The position numbers and the translations under genes were made by a program. From Acidobacteriaceae bacterium (GTDB lineage: Bacteria; Acidobacteriota; Terriglobia; Terriglobales; Acidobacteriaceae), in NCBI GenBank assembly GCA_003138975.1, contig PLHQ01000153.1:102433-166432 (forward strand): DNA of 64,000 nucleotides, in the 5' to 3' direction. This document shows positions 58,753 through 64,000 of this stretch, piece after piece. The number at the start of each line of letters is the position of its first letter. The first letter of the stretch is position 1. A model generated the notes under the pieces. That model saw only the letters and a program-made list of their open reading frames with translations. It searched no databases and had not been told where the DNA came from.

Positions 58753-58884
58753 AGTCGCCTTCGGGATGGCCTCAGCGGCAAAGGCCTCGGATCCACGCAG
58801 AGGGCTGCGGGAAAGATTGGGAGTCCTGCACGTGGAAAGACACGGACAAGAGTGTCCGTGCCACACAAGCCGAGCACGTCGGGT

Positions 58885-58920
58885 CTTGCTAAGAACTAAA
58901 AGCTAAGAGCCAAGAGCTAG
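58885..58920 (-). repeat. Heptanucleotide-periodic array overlapping a stop codon
   Basis: + strand TTGCTAA GAACTAA AAGCTAA GAGCCAA GAGCTAG; supplies the TAG stop of the aminotransferase gene. Confidence 0.82.
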
Positions 58921-60266
58921 GTCACAGCCTTATCCGTGATCTCGAGCCCGCGATCGATAATGGCGAACGCTTCGCGCATCTGCTGCTCGTTGATGCACAG
59001 TGGAGGATTGGTGAAGAAAGTGTTCCAGCGAACAAACGTGTAAAGGCCTTGCTCGCGGAAGAAGCGTCCGAGCGCAACCATTTCATCGGACGTGCCATTG
59101 AACGGCGCCATCGGCTGACGCGTTTTGCGATTGCGAATCAGTTCGACGATGCCGAACAATCCAATCGAGCGCACCGCGCCCACTGACGGATGTTTCGCCT
59201 GCATCTCCGCACCCAGCTGCTTCAGGATCGCGCCCATTTTTTTCGCGTTGTCGATCAGTCCATCTTCTTCATACACGCGAATGGTCGCCAGCGCCGCCGC
59301 GCATCCCATGGGATGGCTGTTGTAAGTCAGCCCTCCATAAAACACCTTGTCCTGAAAATGCTGCGCGATGTGATGCCGCATGCCAACCGCTCCCAGCGGC
59401 AAATAGCTGGACGTCAATCCCTTCGCCATGCAAAGCAGATCGGGAACCACCTTCCAGTGATCGACCGCAAACCACGCGCCGGTGCGTCCGAAGCCAGCCA
59501 TCACCTCATCGGCAATCATCAATATGCCGTACTTGTCGCACAGCTTGCGGATACCTTCGAGATATCCATCAGGAGGAACAAGAATGCCATTCGTCCCAGT
59601 TACGGGCTCGAGGATGAATGCCGCAATCGTCTGCGGGCCTTCGAGCTGAATCGTTTCTTCAATCATGGCGAGTGAAGTCTCGGCCGATTCCCATCCGCGC
59701 TCAATGCCGTGATAAGGATCGAGCACGTGAATCACGCCCGGAATCCCAGGCTCCGCGGCCCATCTGCGAGGATCGCCGGTAAGACTCATCGCTCCCGCGG
59801 TCGCGCCGTGATAGGAACGATAGCGCGCGATGATCTTGTGGCGTCCGGTAAAGAAGCGCGCGATCTTGATGGCGTTCTCGTTGGCCTCAGCGCCGCCGTT
59901 GGTGAAGAAGAAGGTGTCGATGTCTCCGGGAGTGATTTCGGCGAGCTTCGCGCCAAGGCGCGCGCGAACTTCTGTCGCCATGAAAGGATTCGCATAGGCG
60001 AGCGTTGCTGCCTGCTCGCTGATCGCCTGAATGACGCGCTCGTCGCCGTGTCCGATGTTGACGGACATGAGTTGGCTGTTGAAGTCGATGAAGCGCTTCC
60101 CTTCCGGCGTATAGAAGTAAATCCCTTTGGCGCTGGCGACGGGAATGGGATCGACCTTCGACTGTGCCGACCATTCATAAAGCGTGTGCTTGCGGGAAAG
60201 GTCGACGATTTCCTTGCCAGTCATCTTCGTGGTCGTCACCGGATTAGCAATGGTAGTAGTCATCAA
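58917..60266 (-). CDS. Class III (omega) aminotransferase
   Basis: GIYFYTPEGKRFIDFNSQLMSVNIGHGDERVIQAI...FFFTNGGAEANENAIKIARFFTGRHKIIARYRSYHGAT...LMIADEVMAGFGRTGAWFAVDHWKVVPDLLCMAKGLTSSYLPLGAV. Confidence 0.93.
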   Translation of the reverse strand: MMTTTIANPVTTTKMTGKEIVDLSRKHTLYEWSAQSKVDPIPVASAKGIYFYTPEGKRFIDFNSQLMSVNIGHGDERVIQAISEQAATLAYANPFMATEVRARLGAKLAEITPGDIDTFFFTNGGAEANENAIKIARFFTGRHKIIARYRSYHGATAGAMSLTGDPRRWAAEPGIPGVIHVLDPYHGIERGWESAETSLAMIEETIQLEGPQTIAAFILEPVTGTNGILVPPDGYLEGIRKLCDKYGILMIADEVMAGFGRTGAWFAVDHWKVVPDLLCMAKGLTSSYLPLGAVGMRHHIAQHFQDKVFYGGLTYNSHPMGCAAALATIRVYEEDGLIDNAKKMGAILKQLGAEMQAKHPSVGAVRSIGLFGIVELIRNRKTRQPMAPFNGTSDEMVALGRFFREQGLYTFVRWNTFFTNPPLCINEQQMREAFAIIDRGLEITDKAVT

Positions 60267-60308
60267 TAGAACTCCGTTATGGAACGAGAGGTAACATGCC
60301 GAGCGTTG

Positions 60309-61799
60309 CTAGAACTTGCGGCTGTGCTCTTTGGCCCAACGCTCGACGACAACCTTCTTATCGGTATAGAACTCGATAGCATCGCGGCCCTGGCCGTGAA
60401 GATCGCCGAAGAAGCTGTTCTTCCACCCGCTGAAGGGGAAATAGGCCATGGGCGCGGCGACTCCGATGTTGATGCCGATATTTCCGGCGGGCGCTTCGTA
60501 GCGGAAGCGGCGCGCGGCTGATCCGCTGGACGTGAAAAGCGATGCTTGATTGCCGTAGGCGCTGCGTTCGAGGAACGCGAGAGCTTCGTCCATGTTATCG
60601 GCGTGGACGAGGCTGAGCACGGGACCGAAGATTTCCGTATCGGCAAGATCGCTGGTTGCGGGGACGTTGTCGAGGATCGTGGGCTTTACGAAGTTGCCGG
60701 ATTCATACTTCGGGATCTTCGAGTTGCGGCCGTCGAGCAGAACTTTTGCGCCCTGTTTTTCGCCGAGGCCGATCAGCGATTCGACGCGTTCTTTGCTCTG
60801 CGGCGTAATCACGGGACCCATCTGCACGCCTTCGTCGAGGCCGTTGCCGACTTTGAGTTTGGAGGCGGCGTCGGCAATGGAATCGCGGAAGGTCTTCTGC
60901 GCTTCGCCGATGGTGACGGCGACCGAGACGGCCAGGCAACGCTGGCCAGCGCACCCGAAGGCACTGTCGCTGATGATCTGCGTGGCCATCGGCATGTCGG
61001 CGTCGGGAAGAATGATGACGTGATTCTTAGCTCCGCCCTGGCACTGGCAGCGCTTCCCCTTTTCGCCGGAGCGCGCATAGATGTAACGCGCGACCGGAGT
61101 TGATCCGACGAAGCTGATGGCGCGAACCTTGGGATGGTCGACGAGCGCGTCGACAACAGCTTTGCCGCCATTAACCAGACTCACGACGCCTTTGGGTAAT
61201 CCGGTTTTCTCCAGCAGTTCGTAAATGTAGCGCATGGTGAGCGGAACGCGCTCAGACGGCTTGAGGATGAACGTGTTGCCGGTAGCGATAGCATAGGGCA
61301 GATACCAGAATGCAATCATGCCAGGAAAGTTGAAGGGCACGATGGCAGCGGTGACGCCGAGCGGTTGGCGGATCATCATCTCGTCGATGCCGCGAGCGAC
61401 GTCTTCGAGATTATAGCCTTGCATCATCATGGGAATGCCGCAGGCGACTTCGACGTTCTCGATGGCACGGCGCATCTCGGCTTTGGCTTCAGTGAAGGTC
61501 TTGCCGTTTTCCTGGGTGATGATGCGGCCGACGTCGTCGATGTGATCTTCGAGAAGCATCTTCAGCTTGAACAGTGGCTGGATGCGGTCCTCGGGCGGAG
61601 TGCGGCGCCATTCGGGGAAGGCTGCGGCGGCGGCTTCGACAGCCTGATTGACTTCGGCTGCCTCGGCGAGAGGGACCTGGGCGAGAGTTTCTCCGGTTGC
61701 GGGATTGAGGACGTCTCGCCATTCGGTCGCGTGCGAGTCGGTCCATTGGCCGTTGATGTAGTTGGTGAGCTTGGTGATGGGAGGTGCGGCTACGGGCAT
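60309..61799 (-). CDS. mmsA: CoA-acylating methylmalonate/malonate-semialdehyde dehydrogenase
   Basis: ALDH fold: [10 protein letters not shown]...[65 protein letters not shown]...[18 protein letters not shown]...[25 protein letters not shown]. Confidence 0.93.
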   Translation of the reverse strand: MPVAAPPITKLTNYINGQWTDSHATEWRDVLNPATGETLAQVPLAEAAEVNQAVEAAAAAFPEWRRTPPEDRIQPLFKLKMLLEDHIDDVGRIITQENGKTFTEAKAEMRRAIENVEVACGIPMMMQGYNLEDVARGIDEMMIRQPLGVTAAIVPFNFPGMIAFWYLPYAIATGNTFILKPSERVPLTMRYIYELLEKTGLPKGVVSLVNGGKAVVDALVDHPKVRAISFVGSTPVARYIYARSGEKGKRCQCQGGAKNHVIILPDADMPMATQIISDSAFGCAGQRCLAVSVAVTIGEAQKTFRDSIADAASKLKVGNGLDEGVQMGPVITPQSKERVESLIGLGEKQGAKVLLDGRNSKIPKYESGNFVKPTILDNVPATSDLADTEIFGPVLSLVHADNMDEALAFLERSAYGNQASLFTSSGSAARRFRYEAPAGNIGINIGVAAPMAYFPFSGWKNSFFGDLHGQGRDAIEFYTDKKVVVERWAKEHSRKF

Positions 61800-61904
61800 G
61801 ATGAGGCCTCTGCTATCGCGAAGAATGTCGTGCGCGGGAAATCACGAAAGCCATGGGCAACGTGAGAATTCCCTCGAACAATAACTAATGATACAGCGTT
61901 ACAG

Positions 61905-61970
61905 AGATCCTTCGACTGCGGTTAGCCTTCGCGCTTTGAGGCGCGAAGGCCAATCCTCGCTCAGGATGAT
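61905..61970 (-). repeat. Intergenic hairpin repeat between gabT and mmsA
   Basis: GATCCTTCGACTGCGGTTA-GCCTTCGCGC-tttgag-GCGCGAAGGC-CAATCCTCGCTCAGGATGA. Confidence 0.88.
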
Positions 61971-61985
61971 AAATCTACTGAAGCA

Positions 61986-63347
61986 CTACACCAACTGCGC
62001 AATCGCGCCTTTTTTGACGCACACCGCCGCCAGCGCCGATTCGAGCACGTCAAGGCCTTCGTCCATTTGCTCGTTGGTTGCAACGAGCGGGACCAGGACG
62101 CGGATCACGTTGGAGTACGAACCGGCGGTGATGGTGATCAAGCCGTGCTCGTAGCAATACTGTGTGATCTGTTTGGTTTCGTCGGTGGCTGGAGTTTTCA
62201 ATTCTTGCGATTTGACCAGTTCGATGGCCTGCATACCGCCGAGACCGCGCACGTCGCCGACGATGGGCCAGCGGCGCTGCCATTCGCGAGCACGGCGTTG
62301 GAAGCGCTCGCCGAGTTCGTTGGCGCGGGCTAACAAGTTTTCTTTCTCAAACAAATCGAGCACGGCGAGCGCGGCGGCGCAGGAAAGCGGATTGCCGGCA
62401 AAGGTGCCACCGAGTCCGCCGGAAGCGGGCGCGTCCATGATTTCGGCACGGCCGGTGACGGCGGCAAGCGGCAAACCACCGCCAAGGGATTTCGCCGTGA
62501 CGAGAAGATCGGGCTCGATGCCGTAGCGTTCACTGGCGAAGAGCGCACCGGTGCGTCCGAAGCCAGATTGAACTTCATCGGCGATGAAGAGGATGCCGTG
62601 CTTGTGGCAGAGATCGATGAGAACCTTGAAATAGTCAGGCGGTGGAGCGACGAAGCCGCCTTCACCCAGGACCGGTTCGGCAATGACTGCGGCGACTTCT
62701 TCATTGGCGACGACGCGCTTAAAGGCATCTTCGAGATGGCGGGCGCAGTAGAGATCGCAGGAGGGATATTTCAGGTTGTACGAACAACGGTAACAGTAGG
62801 CGAACGGGACGCGATACACCTCGCCGGGGAACGGCGCAAACCCTGCCTTGTAAGGATGCGTCTTGCTGGTGAGCGCCAGCGTCATCATGGTCCGGCCGTG
62901 GAAAGCATCTTCGAAGGCGATGATGGCGGGACGCTTGGTGTAAGCGCGGGCGATCTTCACAGCATTTTCAACTGCTTCAGCGCCGCTGTTTACGAAAAAA
63001 GTTTTCTTGGGAAACTTGCCGGGCGTGACCTGATTCATGCGTTCGGCTAATCGAACGTAGCCTTCGTAAGGCGTAACCTGGACGCAGGTGTGAAGGAATT
63101 TGTCGAGCTGGCCGCGGACGGCATCGACCACAGCTTCCTGGCGATGGCCAACATTGAGGCAGCCGATGCCGCCGGCGAAATCCACATAGCGGTTGCCGTC
63201 GACGTCTTCAAGCCATGCGTCTTCGGCCTTGGCGATATAAATGGGCGTGCCGTGAGAAAGGCCGCGGGGCACGGCCTTGGCGCGGCGCTCGGCGAGGGCC
63301 CGGGAGTTCGGGCCGGGGATCGGGGTTTTGATGCGGATCGTACTCAT
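61986..63347 (-). CDS. gabT: 4-aminobutyrate aminotransferase-type class III aminotransferase
   Basis: VPRGLSHGTPIYIAKAEDAWLEDVDGNRYVDFAGGIGCLNVGHRQEAVVDAV...FFVNSGAEAVENAVKIARAYTKRPAIIAFEDAFHGRT...ADEVQSGFGRTGALFASERYGIEPDLLVTAKSLGGGLPLAAVTGR. Confidence 0.92.
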   Translation of the reverse strand: MSTIRIKTPIPGPNSRALAERRAKAVPRGLSHGTPIYIAKAEDAWLEDVDGNRYVDFAGGIGCLNVGHRQEAVVDAVRGQLDKFLHTCVQVTPYEGYVRLAERMNQVTPGKFPKKTFFVNSGAEAVENAVKIARAYTKRPAIIAFEDAFHGRTMMTLALTSKTHPYKAGFAPFPGEVYRVPFAYCYRCSYNLKYPSCDLYCARHLEDAFKRVVANEEVAAVIAEPVLGEGGFVAPPPDYFKVLIDLCHKHGILFIADEVQSGFGRTGALFASERYGIEPDLLVTAKSLGGGLPLAAVTGRAEIMDAPASGGLGGTFAGNPLSCAAALAVLDLFEKENLLARANELGERFQRRAREWQRRWPIVGDVRGLGGMQAIELVKSQELKTPATDETKQITQYCYEHGLITITAGSYSNVIRVLVPLVATNEQMDEGLDVLESALAAVCVKKGAIAQLV

Positions 63348-63400
63348 ATCAGTTTCTCGTGAGAACTCCTTGGACCGGCTGAGGACGTAGACAACAAGCA

Positions 63401-63490
63401 GGGATCCCCTTCGGCAAGCTCAGGGCAGGCTTTCGACTGCGGTTGATCTTCTCGCTTTGGCGCGAAGATCAATCCTCGCTCAGGATGACA
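63401..63490 (-). repeat. Composite intergenic hairpin repeat between the ALDH gene and gabT
   Basis: Minus strand GTCATCCTGAGCGAGGATTGATCTTCGCGCCAAAGCGAGAAGATCAACCGCAGTCGAA|AGCCTGCCCTGAGCTTGCCGAAGG|GGATCCC. Confidence 0.85.
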
Positions 63491-63510
63491 ATGCTTGAGA
63501 GCTTCGTTCA

Positions 63511-64000
63511 TCAATACCAGCCGATTGGCGCTTCGTTCAGATTGATGTAGACCTGCTTGGTTTCGAGATATTCTTCGATGCCCCAGGGTCCCAGTTCGCG
63601 ACCGAAGCCGGATTGTTTGTAACCGCCCCATGGAGCTTCGACGTACGTTGGCTGCATGTGATTTACCCAGACGATGCCGGCCCGCAGGGCTTTCACGGCG
63701 CGCAGGGCTTTGAAAATATCGCGGGTCCAGACTGCGGCGGCCAGACCGTAAGGCGAATCATTTGCGATCTTCAGCGCGTCTTTTTCGTCTTCAAAAGGAA
63801 TCACGGCCGCAACGGGGCCGAAGATTTCCTCGCGCGCGATGCGGGCGGAGTTAGAGACGTCGGAGAAGATCGTAGGCTGGACGTAGTAGCCCTTCCCTAT
63901 CTTCTCGGGGCGTCCGCCACCGGAGGCGAGCTTAGCTTCTTTCTTGCCGATCTCGATGTAGGAGTTGACGCGGTCGTATTGTTCTTTGCTGACGAGCGGA
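63511..64000 (-). CDS. Aldehyde dehydrogenase, C-terminal part (truncated by window edge)
   Basis: Frame stays open to window end: LVSKEQYDRVNSYIEIGKKEAKLASGGGRPEKIGKGYYVQPTIFSDVSNSARIAREEIFGPVAAVIPFEDEKDALKIANDSPYGLAAAVWTRDI...APWGGYKQSGFGRELG. Confidence 0.93.
   Translation of the reverse strand, partial: PLVSKEQYDRVNSYIEIGKKEAKLASGGGRPEKIGKGYYVQPTIFSDVSNSARIAREEIFGPVAAVIPFEDEKDALKIANDSPYGLAAAVWTRDIFKALRAVKALRAGIVWVNHMQPTYVEAPWGGYKQSGFGRELGPWGIEEYLETKQVYINLNEAPIGWY

Noticed and set aside
58096-58866. 256-aa intact minus-strand gene
   Set aside because: The N-terminal half is antisense to the GIY-YIG remnant and a hairpin repeat; treated as read-through into a truncated gene.

Overview
The window looks like an ordinary chromosomal stretch from a GC-rich Acidobacteriota (Terriglobia-like) genome; that taxonomic guess rests on gene content and repeat style and was not searched. 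About 60 protein-coding genes are supported. They include ccmEABC, ppa, an M13 peptidase, a B12/radical-SAM enzyme, thiC, marC, an M28 peptidase, proBA, fabI, tsaE, nnrD, a TrkA-N K+ channel, two APC permeases, thiE/accC/accB/M24, a pilMNOPQ operon preceded by a small HTH gene, doxX, paired beta-barrel paralogs, argD, a REP-associated (RAYT/IS200-like) transposase, lpxL-like, SYLF, a LuxR-type regulator, a peroxiredoxin, a P1 peptidase, the ATP-grasp/alpha-E/transglutaminase trio, and an omega-amino-acid catabolism block. I saw no rRNA, tRNA, CRISPR array or prophage. The least explained structure is between genes: (1) heptanucleotide-periodic arrays at six loci, four of them at a stop codon; (2) a hairpin repeat superfamily (GTCATYCYGAGCG...) whose arms covary, often placed sense-oriented just 3' of stop codons, with one apparent nested insertion; (3) a RAYT gene bracketed by 45-nt multi-hairpin inverted repeats; (4) a separate two-hairpin repeat family. 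At the protein level the main oddities are a CxxxY-type CcmE, a receiver domain lacking its phosphoacceptor, and a breakpoint from which two truncated genes diverge.
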